DNA of 23,234 bases from positions 1 through 23,234 of the forward strand of contig DATLQU010000010.1 in assembly GCA_035535015.1 (NCBI GenBank), written 5' to 3'. This DNA is from Palsa-661 sp035535015. Its GTDB lineage: Bacteria > Actinomycetota > Acidimicrobiia > Acidimicrobiales > UBA8190. Within the stretch, counting starts at the first letter, position 1. Each line of letters starts with the position of its first letter. Made by a program: the position numbers and the translations under genes. Under the pieces are notes generated by a model. It ran no database searches. It was not told the DNA's origin and saw nothing but the letters and a program-made list of their open reading frames with translations. Shown here piece by piece: positions 14,591 to 22,254 of the stretch.

Positions 14591-15819
14591 ACGGGCGGGC
14601 GCTTCGGACACTGGTCGTCGCCACCGAGTACCCCTGGCCCCGCAACAGCGGCTCCCGGCTGCGGCTGGAGAACACCTTGGCCGGGCTCGCCGGCTGCGGT
14701 CCGGTCGAGCTGTTCTCGGCCGTGTCCGAGAGCCGGACCGACTTCGCCGAGCCCCCGGCCTCGCCCGCCCTGGTGCGGGTGAAACGGATCGCCATCGACG
14801 ACCGGCCGCCGAGCCCGGCCGAGATGATCCGGGGCGTGGTGCGGGCCGGCATGCCGTTCGAGATGCCGTGGCGGGCCCGGGGAGAGGTGTCCGCCGCACT
14901 CGGTCGGTTCGTGGGCGGGCCCTACGACCTGGTGTGGTTCTTCCAGGTCCGGGCATGGGTACTGGCCGGGGACGTCATCGCCCGACCCGGGGTGATCGAC
15001 ATCGACGACCTGGAGGACGAGAAGATCCGGGCCCGGTCGTCTCTGCCCCGACGGCCTGACGAGCAACGGGGCCGGCTGCGACGCCTGGGGGCCCGGGCCT
15101 GGACGGCCGAGGACGTGCGGCGGTGGCGCCGGCTGCACCGGTTGGCGGCCCGACGGGCCCGGGCCACCGTCGTGTGCAGCGAGCTCGACGCCGCCCGGTC
15201 GGGTCTGGCCGGTGTCCGGGTGCTGCGCAACGGGTACCCGGAGCCACTTCGACCCGTCGGCCGGACCGGGGTGGCGTCGCCGCCCGTGGTCGTCTTCCAG
15301 GGGACGTTGCGGTACCCGCCCAACGCCGACGCCGCCCGCTACCTGGTCGAGGAGGTCGGCCCGGCTCTGCGTCGCTCGGTTCCCGACGCCCGGATCCGGC
15401 TGGTGGGCGTGGCCCCCGACGCTCTCCAGGATCTCGACGATCCTCCGTCGGTCACCCTGGCCGGCCAGGTTCCCGAGATCGCCGCCGAGCTGGCCTGGGC
15501 CGATATCGTGATCATCCCCCTGCGCTACGGGAGCGGGACCCGGGTGAAGATCCTCGAAGCCTTCGCCCACCGGATCCCGGTGGTGTCGACGACCCTCGGC
15601 GCCGAAGGCCTGGAGGTGAGCGCCGGTCGGCATCTGCTGGTGGCCGACGACCCCGAAGGTCTGGCCCGGGCCTGTGCCCGGCTGCTGGCCGACGGGGAGC
15701 TCCGGGCCCGGATCGTCGAGCAGGCCCACGGCCTCTACCTGGCCCGCTACCGGTCCTCGGTCGTCCAGGAGGAGATCGGCCGGCTGGCCCGGGACGTGAG
15801 CGGGAAAGCCGACGGATGA
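14587..15819 (+). CDS. Glycosyltransferase family 4-like protein (GT4a of a tandem pair)
   Basis: A 410-residue GT-B enzyme. It opens RTLVVATEYPWPRNSGSRLR, has the unusual segment IDIDDLEDEKIRAR in the first domain, and carries the second-domain blocks VVVFQGTLRYPPNADAARYL, IIPLRYGSGTRVKILEAFAH and PVVSTTLGAEGLEV. These resemble the GT4-like group that includes the PEP-CTERM/EpsH-associated Stp1 sugar transferases. It presumably adds one sugar to a lipid-linked chain in the cytoplasm. The start is GTG 14587, overlapping the upstream TGA (GTGA), and the stop overlaps the next start (ATGA), so translation is coupled on both sides. The next gene is a diverged duplicate. Confidence 0.87.
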   Translation: MNGRALRTLVVATEYPWPRNSGSRLRLENTLAGLAGCGPVELFSAVSESRTDFAEPPASPALVRVKRIAIDDRPPSPAEMIRGVVRAGMPFEMPWRARGEVSAALGRFVGGPYDLVWFFQVRAWVLAGDVIARPGVIDIDDLEDEKIRARSSLPRRPDEQRGRLRRLGARAWTAEDVRRWRRLHRLAARRARATVVCSELDAARSGLAGVRVLRNGYPEPLRPVGRTGVASPPVVVFQGTLRYPPNADAARYLVEEVGPALRRSVPDARIRLVGVAPDALQDLDDPPSVTLAGQVPEIAAELAWADIVIIPLRYGSGTRVKILEAFAHRIPVVSTTLGAEGLEVSAGRHLLVADDPEGLARACARLLADGELRARIVEQAHGLYLARYRSSVVQEEIGRLARDVSGKADG

Positions 15820-17087
15820 GGACCCTGGTGGTGGCCCAGGACTTCCCCTGGCCGGTGACCATCGGGTCGCACCTGCGGTTGGCCCAGGTGATCGAGGTGG
15901 CCCGCGAGCTCGGAGAGACGGATCTGTTCTGCTGGGTGCCCGCCCGGCGCCACGAACCCTGTGTGCTGCCTGAGGCGTTGGCCGGCGTCCGGTGGGAGAC
16001 GGTGGTCCGTCCCCCACCCCGGTTGTCGGCGGCCCGCCGACTGCGGTGGCTGACCCACGGCGGCCTACCGCTGGAGCTGGCCGCCGAGGACGCGACGGGG
16101 CCGCGGCGGGCCTTCGACCGGTGGAGCGCCGACGCCTACGACCTCGTCTGGTTCAGCAAGGCGGCCAGCTTCGAATTGCTCGGCCGGCCCCGGCTCGGGC
16201 CCACCGTGGTCGATCTCGACGATCTGGAGGACGAGAAGATCCGCAGCCGCTTGGCGGCCACCGCCGTCGACGACGACGAGATGGCGGGGGCCCGGCTGCG
16301 GCGGGGCGCCACGGACCGGGCCCGACGGACACTCGGTCGGACACTCGGACGGACACTCGGACGGACCCAAGCCCGGATCAACGGCGCCCGGTGGTGGCGG
16401 CTGCAACGGACGGTGGCCGGGGCCTGCGACCGGGTGGCGCTGTGCAGCGGGCTCGACGCCGGGCGCTCGGGCCTGGCCAACGTGGTGGTGGTGCCCAACG
16501 GCTATGACGCCCCCCACCCCCCGGTCGGTCGCCGCGAAGTGGCCGATCCCCCCCGGTTGTTGCTGGCCGGCAACTTCCTCTATCCCCCCAATGCCGACGC
16601 CGCCCGTTTCCTGGTGACCGAGATCCTGCCCCGGATCCGGGCCGTGCGAGGAGAGGTGACCGTTCGGCTGGTGGGCGAGACGGGTGAGGCAGTGGACCGG
16701 CTGGCCCGGGCGCAGGGCGTGTCGGCGGCGGGTCGGGTTCCGGCCATGGAACCGGAACTGGGCCGGGCCGACCTGATCGTGGTCCCCGTGCGCTACGGGT
16801 CGGGAACCCGGGTGAAGATCCTCGAAGGGGCCGCCCACCGGATCCCGGTCGTCTCCACCACGCTCGGCGCCGAAGGGCTCGGACTGGAGGACGGCCGGCA
16901 TCTGCTGCTGGGCGACACGGCCGACGATTTCGCCGCCGCCTGCCTCCGGTTGCTCGGCCATTCCGAGCTGCGGCGCCGGCTGGTGGACGAAGCCGAGACG
17001 GTCTTCCTGGAACGGTTCCAGTGGTCGTCGGTGCGTGAGGGAATCCGGAGCCTGGCCCTCGAGGTGGCCGGGAAGCAGGGGCCGTGA
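15816..17087 (+). CDS. Glycosyltransferase family 4-like protein (GT4b of a tandem pair)
   Basis: A 423-residue paralog of the preceding gene, sharing the opening RTLVVAQDFPWPVTIGSHLR, the DLDDLEDEKIRSR segment, the YPPNADAARFLVTE block, PVRYGSGTRVKILEGAAH and PVVSTTLGAEGLGL. The pair most likely arose by tandem duplication and then diverged to add successive sugars. Between the DLEDEKI segment and WWRLQR, residues 171-184 are three RTLG units followed by RT, encoded by a 12-bp minisatellite absent from the partner. ATG 15816 overlaps the upstream stop, and the gene's own TGA overlaps the GTG of the following sulfotransferase. Confidence 0.87.
   Translation: MRTLVVAQDFPWPVTIGSHLRLAQVIEVARELGETDLFCWVPARRHEPCVLPEALAGVRWETVVRPPPRLSAARRLRWLTHGGLPLELAAEDATGPRRAFDRWSADAYDLVWFSKAASFELLGRPRLGPTVVDLDDLEDEKIRSRLAATAVDDDEMAGARLRRGATDRARRTLGRTLGRTLGRTQARINGARWWRLQRTVAGACDRVALCSGLDAGRSGLANVVVVPNGYDAPHPPVGRREVADPPRLLLAGNFLYPPNADAARFLVTEILPRIRAVRGEVTVRLVGETGEAVDRLARAQGVSAAGRVPAMEPELGRADLIVVPVRYGSGTRVKILEGAAHRIPVVSTTLGAEGLGLEDGRHLLLGDTADDFAAACLRLLGHSELRRRLVDEAETVFLERFQWSSVREGIRSLALEVAGKQGP
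16327..16366 (+). repeat. 12-bp minisatellite inside a glycosyltransferase gene
   Basis: Three 12-base units begin at 16327, 16339 and 16351: GGACACTCGGTC once, then GGACACTCGGAC twice, followed by a partial GGAC. Units two and three are identical. Because 12 is a multiple of three, gain or loss of a unit adds or removes one RTLG without breaking the frame. Confidence 0.9.
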
Positions 17088-18085
17088 CGTCGGCTGCCGG
17101 GTCCCCCGGAGACAGCCGTTACGGCGTCGGCTTCCTGGTGGTGGGGAGCCCCCGGTCCGGCACCACCCTGGTGCAGCGGCTGGCGTGCGAGATCCCCGGG
17201 GTGGGCATGCCGGCCGAGACCCATTTCTTCTCGCAGTTCGTGACCGGTCTGCTCGAACGGCGGTCGTTTCCCCTGGAGGGTCCGGCGCTCACCGAGGAGA
17301 TCGGCCGGTTCGGGTCTCTCGACAGTGCGCGTGGCCTCGCCGTCGACGCCACCGGCGTGGTGAAGGCCCTCGGGGGGGTGTGCCGGAGCCCCTTCGACCT
17401 CTTCGACGCGCTGGTGCGCCAACTGGCGGGACCGGCCGAGATCTGGGGGGAGAAGACACCCGAGCATCTGCTGTGGTGGCGGCCGCTCAGCCAGTGCGCG
17501 CCGGGGCTGCGCTTCGTCGTGGTCGTGCGCGACCCCCGGGCCGTGGTGGCGTCGAACCTGGGGATGCCGTGGCGCGACGACGGCCGGATACCGGCCTGGG
17601 GGGAGAACGTCCATCTCGCCTTCGCCGAGATGTGGGCCTGCGTGCAGGACCAGGTTCGGTTGATGGAGAGCGAGCTCGGAGGCGACCGGGTTCTGCGGTT
17701 GCGGTACGAGGACGTGGCCACCGATCCCGACGGCGCACGCGGCCGGATCGCCCGGTTCCTCGGCCGGCCCCCGGTGACCGAGACGGTGGCGGCCCCGGAG
17801 GGGATCGTGCTGCCCTGGGAGCCGTGGAAGAGCGCGGCACTGGGGCCCGTGGTGACGGAAAACTTCGACGCCTGGCGTCGGTCCCTCGGAGACCGGCGGG
17901 CGCACGAGGTGGCGGCCGTGTGCCGGGGGGGCATGACCCGTTACGGCTACGGCGACGACGCGCCCTCGGCGCTGCGGGCGAAGGTCACCCTGGCCCGGCT
18001 GGGGCCCCGCCAGCTGGCCCGGACTCTGCGGTACCGACGGGCCTATCGCGGCTACGTGACCGCCATCGCCGGCCGCCGCCTGTAG
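17084..18085 (+). CDS. Sulfotransferase (PAPS-dependent family)
   Basis: A 333-residue sulfotransferase and last gene of the five-gene operon. The phosphosulfate loop is FLVVGSPRSGTTLVQRL (17-33), and the 3'-phosphate site is RFVVVVRDPRAVVASNLG around residues 145-162. WGEKTPEHLLW between them is the conserved block seen in the Sulfotransfer_3 group, and RVLRLRYEDVATDP follows. No hydrophobic anchor is present. The start is GTG 17084 in a GTGA overlap with the upstream glycosyltransferase, implying coordinated production of sugar addition and sulfation. The C-terminal 45 residues are very basic (RLGPRQLARTLRYRRAYRGY), which may help it associate with membrane or a sulfated product. It converges on another sulfotransferase 50 bp away. 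Confidence 0.9.
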   Translation: MTSAAGSPGDSRYGVGFLVVGSPRSGTTLVQRLACEIPGVGMPAETHFFSQFVTGLLERRSFPLEGPALTEEIGRFGSLDSARGLAVDATGVVKALGGVCRSPFDLFDALVRQLAGPAEIWGEKTPEHLLWWRPLSQCAPGLRFVVVVRDPRAVVASNLGMPWRDDGRIPAWGENVHLAFAEMWACVQDQVRLMESELGGDRVLRLRYEDVATDPDGARGRIARFLGRPPVTETVAAPEGIVLPWEPWKSAALGPVVTENFDAWRRSLGDRRAHEVAAVCRGGMTRYGYGDDAPSALRAKVTLARLGPRQLARTLRYRRAYRGYVTAIAGRRL

Positions 18086-18135
18086 GACCTGTCGCCTGGA
18101 GAACCTGTCCGTCGAGGCGGTCCGTCGGTCGAGGT

Positions 18136-18921
18136 CTATGTCTCGGCGTAGCCGAAGGCGGTGAGAAGGTCGGCGCCGGTGCGGCGGACGATGACGAAGG
18201 GGAGGGCGGTGGAGGCTCGGTGGCCGACGCCGATCGAGCTGGTGCGGACCTCGGCGTTACGCTGCTCCCACTTCTCGTCGTGGCGCAGGGCCTCGGCGCC
18301 CACGCGGTGGGGACGGTCGGCGAAATGCAGGACACCGTCGTCCCAGGGCTCTCCCAGAAAACCGAACAGGGTGCGCAGTGTCTTCTCGGGATCGGAGACG
18401 AGATCCTCGTAACGGAGTTCTATGACCCGGTTCTGCCCGTGGTCCGCAGCGAATTCGTGGGCCGACCGGACGTAGCGGACCCAGGAACGCGCGGCGCGTA
18501 CGACGCTCTTCGGTCCGTAGAAGCGGCGCCAGGCGTCGATCACGTCGCGCGGGTCACGGACGATGTGGACGATCAACGCGTCGGGATAGAGGGTGTCGAT
18601 GTAGTCCAGCATGAGCGCGTAGTCGGGGCTCTTGTCGGCCCAGCGGGCCTTGTGCTGGTGCTCGGCGTAGCGCCGGTGGAAGGCCTCGAAGAGAGAGCGG
18701 ACGTTGGCGTGCCACTCGTCGAGCGACAGCCCGAAGCCGCTCAGGGTGGACCAGTTCCGCTCCTCGATCCCTTTCATTCCCCAGAGGAACCGGGACTCGG
18801 GACCGCAACTGATCGAGGGATGGGAATCGAGGATGACCCGGAGCAAGGTGGTGCCCGATCGCGGACACCCCACCACGAAGATGGGGGGCACCGGTCCGTG
18901 GGCCGGCGCGTCGTGCGTCAT
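18136..18921 (-). CDS. Sulfotransferase (PAPS-dependent family)
   Basis: A 261-residue sulfotransferase, compact for the family. The phosphosulfate loop is IFVVGCPRSGTTLLRVIL (14-31), the 3'-phosphate site is LIVHIVRDPRDVIDAWRRFY, WADKSPDYALML lies between them, and RVIELRYEDLVSDPEKTL follows. All match the Sulfotransfer_3 pattern. ATG 18921 is chosen because the sequence before it in this frame runs through the upstream glycosyltransferase gene in another frame. The start lies ten bases after that gene's TAA. It is the last gene of the four-gene minus-strand operon and faces a relative of the same broad type across the convergent gap, although the two proteins are not close copies. Confidence 0.9.
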   Translation of the reverse strand: MTHDAPAHGPVPPIFVVGCPRSGTTLLRVILDSHPSISCGPESRFLWGMKGIEERNWSTLSGFGLSLDEWHANVRSLFEAFHRRYAEHQHKARWADKSPDYALMLDYIDTLYPDALIVHIVRDPRDVIDAWRRFYGPKSVVRAARSWVRYVRSAHEFAADHGQNRVIELRYEDLVSDPEKTLRTLFGFLGEPWDDGVLHFADRPHRVGAEALRHDEKWEQRNAEVRTSSIGVGHRASTALPFVIVRRTGADLLTAFGYAET

Positions 18922-18931
18922 GGCGCCATCT

Positions 18932-20128
18932 TTATCGGCCGGCGGCGGCGAGCAGGCGCTCATAGACGGCCAGGGTCCTGTCCACGATACGGTCCTCGTC
19001 GAACTCGGCCTCGGCCTTGGCCCGGCCCGCCCGGCCCATAGCCGCCCGACGGGGGCCGTTTCGGGCCAGATCCTCGATGGCGCCGGCCAGGGCGCCGGCG
19101 TCGTGGACGGGCACGAGAAGGCCGGTGACGCCGTGGTCGACGGCCTGTCGACATCCACGGACGTCGGTGGCGATGACGGGGACCCCGCAGGCGGCCGCCT
19201 CCATGGCCGATCGGGGGAAGCCCTCGCGGTACGAGGGGAGGACGAAGATGTCGAATCCGCCGTAGAGCTGCTCCACGTCGTCGCGCTCACCGAGGAAGAC
19301 GACGTTGCCGAGGGCGCGCCCGGCGGCGATGTCCTCGGGGCCGAGGGCATCGGCCTTCTCCGGGTCCGACGGTCCGACGACCACGATCACGACCTCGGGG
19401 GCGCGCCGTCGCAGCCGGTCGGCGGCGGCGAAGAGCTCGCGCAACCCCTTCTGCCAGACCAGGCGGCCGACCATGCCCACCGCCACCTGATCGGGTGTCA
19501 CCCCCAGCACACCCCGGGCCCGGGTGACGGCGTCGGCGTCGGCGGACGGGGTGAAGCGCTTCAGATCGACGCCGTTGCCGAGCAGGACGAGCTTGCGCTC
19601 GGGCACCCGCAGACGGCGCAGGACGGCGACGTCCTCCTCGTTCTGGACGAGCTCGGCCTGCGAGCAGACCGACACGGCGCGTTCGAGGCCGTAGACGACC
19701 ATCCGGCGCAGCCGGGGGTCGGTGTCGGTGGCGTAGAGACCGTGGATGGTGTTCACCACCACCGGCACCCGGGCCAGACGGGCCGCTATCCGACCGTAGA
19801 GGCCGGGCTTCGGATTGTGGGTGTGGACGATGTCGGGCCGGATGCGGCGCAAGAGGCGGACCAGCTCGACCAGGGCCAGGGCGTCCTGGCCCACGGCCAC
19901 CGACCGGGTGGCGTGCCGGAGCGCTTCATGGCGGATGCCGCTGTCGGTCAGACTGGCCACGAACGGACCGGGGGCGGACGCACCCACCACCTCCATCCCC
20001 GCCGCCGCGAAGGCCCGCAATTGCGGGCCGAGAAGAAGCGCCAGGCTGATGTCCGTCGTCGTCACGTGGACGACACGCCGTCCGGCCACGCCGGCCACCG
20101 TGGTTGTCGGCGGCCCGGGGCCGGTCAC
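18932..20128 (-). CDS. Glycosyltransferase family 4 protein
   Basis: A 398-residue GT-B enzyme. Segments are RRVVHVTTTDISLALLLGPQ near the start, IVHTHNPKPGLYGRIAARLA, VVNTIHGLYATDTDP, VAVGMVGRLVWQKGLRELF for the start of the second domain, and the donor-binding E-x7-E block SYREGFPRSAMEAAACGVPV followed by IATDVRGCRQAV. This combination resembles the GT4 branch containing bacillosaminyl- and N-acetylhexosamine-extending transferases, so an early amino-sugar addition is possible but not proven. GTG 20128 overlaps the upstream TGA by four bases, and the stop is ten bases before the sulfotransferase start, so the genes are expected to be co-translated. Confidence 0.9.
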   Translation of the reverse strand: MTGPGPPTTTVAGVAGRRVVHVTTTDISLALLLGPQLRAFAAAGMEVVGASAPGPFVASLTDSGIRHEALRHATRSVAVGQDALALVELVRLLRRIRPDIVHTHNPKPGLYGRIAARLARVPVVVNTIHGLYATDTDPRLRRMVVYGLERAVSVCSQAELVQNEEDVAVLRRLRVPERKLVLLGNGVDLKRFTPSADADAVTRARGVLGVTPDQVAVGMVGRLVWQKGLRELFAAADRLRRRAPEVVIVVVGPSDPEKADALGPEDIAAGRALGNVVFLGERDDVEQLYGGFDIFVLPSYREGFPRSAMEAAACGVPVIATDVRGCRQAVDHGVTGLLVPVHDAGALAGAIEDLARNGPRRAAMGRAGRAKAEAEFDEDRIVDRTLAVYERLLAAAGR

Positions 20129-21366
20129 GCGGCGCCGTCGACAAGCCCGGGATCGATCGGTCCGGGGTCGATCGGTCCGGTGTCGATGAGCCCGCTATCG
20201 ATGAGCTCGGTGTAGATGGATTCGATCCGGGTCACGGCCCGGGCGATGTCGAACATGACGCTGCGGGCCAGGGCACCGGCGGCCAACCGGGTGCGCAGGT
20301 CGGGATCGGCGGCCATGCGCTCGACGGCGTCGGCCAGCGCCCGGGGATCACCCGGGGGCACGATCAGGGCGTCGACGCCGTCGGTCAGGATGTTCGGGAC
20401 CTCCCCCACGGCGGTCGAGACGATGGGCAGTCCCACCGAGGTGGCCTCCATGATGGCCACGGGAAGTCCCTCGTAGTGCGAGGCCAGGACGAAGACGTCG
20501 GCCCCGGCCAAGAGCCGCAGGGCGTCGGAACGTTGCCCGAGCAGTTGGAAGCGCTGGCCCAGACCGAGGGCCTCGTGCCGAGCGGCCAGCTCTTCCTTCT
20601 GCGGGCCCCGGCCCACGGCGGCGAAGCGGACGGGGGCGCCGTCGGCGGCCACCAGCCGGGCCGCCTCGAGCAGGACGTCGTAGCCCTTCTGGGGCCGGAG
20701 ATTGGCCACCGTCACCACCAGCACCTCACCGTCGGGCACGCCCAGCTCCCGGCGCACCGAACGACGGACGGCATCCCGGTCCGCCCGCAGCTCGGCGGCC
20801 CGCTCGAGATCCATGCCGTGCACCACCACGGCGGCCCGGTGCCGCAAGGACGCCGGCAGGGCGTCGCCCACCGATTGGGAGACGGCGATCAGCCGGTGGA
20901 CACCGCCGAGGCCGAGCCGGTTGAGGCCGCGCACCACGACCTCGGTCTTCTCCCACATGTTGTGCTCGGTGTAGACGAGCAGGGGCCGGCGCCGTCGGGG
21001 CAGGGACAGGACCACCAGGCGGCCGAGGGCGGCGGCATAGGGGAGATGGAAGTGCACCACGTCGTAGTCCCCGGCCAGGAGCAGTCGCCGCAACGCCACC
21101 GTCCACCGGAGATCGGCGTTCGACGTGGCTCCGAGAGCGTGGACGGGCACGCCGGTGGCGGCCACGAAGGGAACCAGGGCGTTTTCGGCGGCCAGCACGT
21201 AGGCCACCTCGTAGTCGAACGACTGGCTGTCGCGGTGGGCGGCGACATCGACCATGAGTTGCTCGGCCCCGCCGTAGCCCAGGCATTTGATGAGCAGCAG
21301 GACCCGCGGCCGGTGCCCGGACCGCGCCCGCCGGGCGCGTGCGCGGTGCCGTTCCACGCCGCGCAT
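20125..21366 (-). CDS. Glycosyltransferase family 4 protein with repeated C-terminal tail
   Basis: A 413-residue GT-B enzyme. It has VLLLIKCLGYGGAEQLMVD near the N-terminus with the G-G-A-E acceptor/donor loop, VYTEHNMWEKT, VTVANLRPQKGYDVLLEAA starting the donor domain, and SHYEGLPVAIMEATSVGLP with the E-x7-E pair, then STAVGEVPNILTDGVDALIV. After the domain ends (about residue 385) there is a tail of (I/V)D-x-G-(L/P) pentapeptides encoded by degenerate 15-bp units. The first 20 residues are Arg-rich. ATG 21366 lies 35 bases after the GT2 stop, and its TGA overlaps the next gene. It should transfer a sugar to the growing chain; specificity is unknown. Confidence 0.9.
   Translation of the reverse strand: MRGVERHRARARRARSGHRPRVLLLIKCLGYGGAEQLMVDVAAHRDSQSFDYEVAYVLAAENALVPFVAATGVPVHALGATSNADLRWTVALRRLLLAGDYDVVHFHLPYAAALGRLVVLSLPRRRRPLLVYTEHNMWEKTEVVVRGLNRLGLGGVHRLIAVSQSVGDALPASLRHRAAVVVHGMDLERAAELRADRDAVRRSVRRELGVPDGEVLVVTVANLRPQKGYDVLLEAARLVAADGAPVRFAAVGRGPQKEELAARHEALGLGQRFQLLGQRSDALRLLAGADVFVLASHYEGLPVAIMEATSVGLPIVSTAVGEVPNILTDGVDALIVPPGDPRALADAVERMAADPDLRTRLAAGALARSVMFDIARAVTRIESIYTELIDSGLIDTGPIDPGPIDPGLVDGAA
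20137..20202 (-). repeat. 15-bp degenerate tandem repeat encoding a pentapeptide tail
   Basis: Read on the minus strand, four 15-base units encode IDSGL, IDTGP, IDPGP and IDPGL, followed by a partial VDG. The units vary at the third and fifth codons. The result is a Pro/Gly/Asp tail after the catalytic domain. Confidence 0.85.
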
Positions 21367-21401
21367 CCTACCGGCGCCGCCCTACCGGCCCGGTCTGGCC
21401 G

Positions 21402-22238
21402 TCACGGGAAGAAGACCCGTTCGGCCACCGATCCGGTCAGCCGGCCCAGCCGGACGCCGAGGGCCCGGACCCAGCGACGGCGGACGTCGCGTCGTCGCAG
21501 ACCCGGTAGGGCGGCCACCAGCCAGGCCCACGACCGGGCCGACCCGACCAGGTCACGTCGGGCGCCCTGCTGCCGGTAACGGCGGTAGAGCAGCGGACCG
21601 CAGCGCCCGTAAGCCAGTGCCCGCCGGAAGAGAACCCACGGGTCAGCGGGCTCACGCTTGGCCACCACGGCGTCGGGCGCCGGGGCGAAGCGGAATCCCT
21701 GAAGCTGGAGGCGCCAGCAGAAATCGATGTCCTCGCCCACGAACAGCTGCTCGCCGAAGCCACCCACGGCGTCGAACGCCGGACGACGCACGGCCAGGTT
21801 GGCCGCCAGGCCGGCGGGGAGGAAACCCAGTTGATCGGTGGCCGCCGCCGACGGTGCACCCGGCGTCATTCCGTTCAGCGACGCCATGTCGAAGCTGCCG
21901 GCCACCAGGTCGGCGTCGGCCAGGCCGGCCACGCACGCCGCTATCCATCCCGGTTGGACGATGTCGTCGGCATCGCAGAACGCCAGCATCTCACCGCGGG
22001 CGGCGCGGACACCGGCGTTGCGCGCCGCCGCCGGTCCGCTTCTGTGCGACGCATCGAGAACCCGGATCCGGTCACAGCGACGCCCCCACGACCGGGCCAG
22101 GTCGGCGCTGGCGTCGGCCGAGCCGTTGTCGGCCACCACGACCTCCCACGGTCCGTCCCACTGCTGAGCGGCCAACGCCGCCAGCTGCGCGTCGAGCCAC
22201 GGCAGGCCGTCACGCACAGGGAGGACGACGCTGATCAT
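21402..22238 (-). CDS. Glycosyltransferase family 2 protein
   Basis: A 278-residue GT-A enzyme and first gene of the four-gene minus-strand operon. ISVVLPVRDGLPWLDAQLAA begins the nucleotide-binding fold, VVVADNGSADASADLA follows, FCDADDIVQPGW holds the D-x-D metal site, and VGEDIDFCWRLQLQG contains the E-D general-base motif of inverting GT2 enzymes. The length is normal for a single GT2 domain. ATG 22238 is preferred over an in-frame upstream start at 22331 because the catalytic fold starts immediately, and a TANNNT box ends five bases before it, suggesting a leaderless message. The longer form would overlap the divergent gene. The C-terminal 70 residues are Arg-rich. Confidence 0.88.
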   Translation of the reverse strand: MISVVLPVRDGLPWLDAQLAALAAQQWDGPWEVVVADNGSADASADLARSWGRRCDRIRVLDASHRSGPAAARNAGVRAARGEMLAFCDADDIVQPGWIAACVAGLADADLVAGSFDMASLNGMTPGAPSAAATDQLGFLPAGLAANLAVRRPAFDAVGGFGEQLFVGEDIDFCWRLQLQGFRFAPAPDAVVAKREPADPWVLFRRALAYGRCGPLLYRRYRQQGARRDLVGSARSWAWLVAALPGLRRRDVRRRWVRALGVRLGRLTGSVAERVFFP

Positions 22239-22242
22239 CGGG

Positions 22243-22249
22243 TAACGTA
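22243..22249. promoter_or_regulatory. Symmetric -10 block (TAACGTA) shared by two divergent genes
   Basis: Only 16 bases separate the divergent start codons at 22238 (-) and 22255 (+). In their middle, TAACGTA reads TAACGT on the plus strand and TACGTT on the minus strand, both fitting TANNNT. They end six bases before the plus start and five bases before the minus start. Neither start has a Shine-Dalgarno sequence, so two leaderless transcripts from one -10 block are likely. Confidence 0.55.
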
Positions 22250-22254
22250 CCAGC

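Noticed and set aside
16327..16366. CRISPR-like array
   Set aside because: The units are contiguous 12-mers without spacers and lie in frame inside a coding gene.
18086..18135. Terminator in the gap between the two convergent sulfotransferase genes
   Set aside because: Only a five-base GACCT/AGGTC pairing and short CCGTCG repeats are visible, with no convincing stem, so no feature is called.
18922..19350. N-terminal extension of the sulfotransferase at 18136-18921 to 404 residues
   Set aside because: The extra part is the out-of-frame reading of the overlapping GT4 gene, rich in Ser/Pro/Arg. The sulfotransferase fold begins right after ATG 18921.
20104..21579. Open frame of 491 codons on the plus strand, and similar long frames such as 5767-6867 (-), 2199-3413 (-) and 14452-16017 (-)
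   Set aside because: They lie antisense to genes with clear enzyme motifs and give His/Gly/Arg/Pro-rich translations without domain signatures, as expected of shadow frames in GC-rich DNA.
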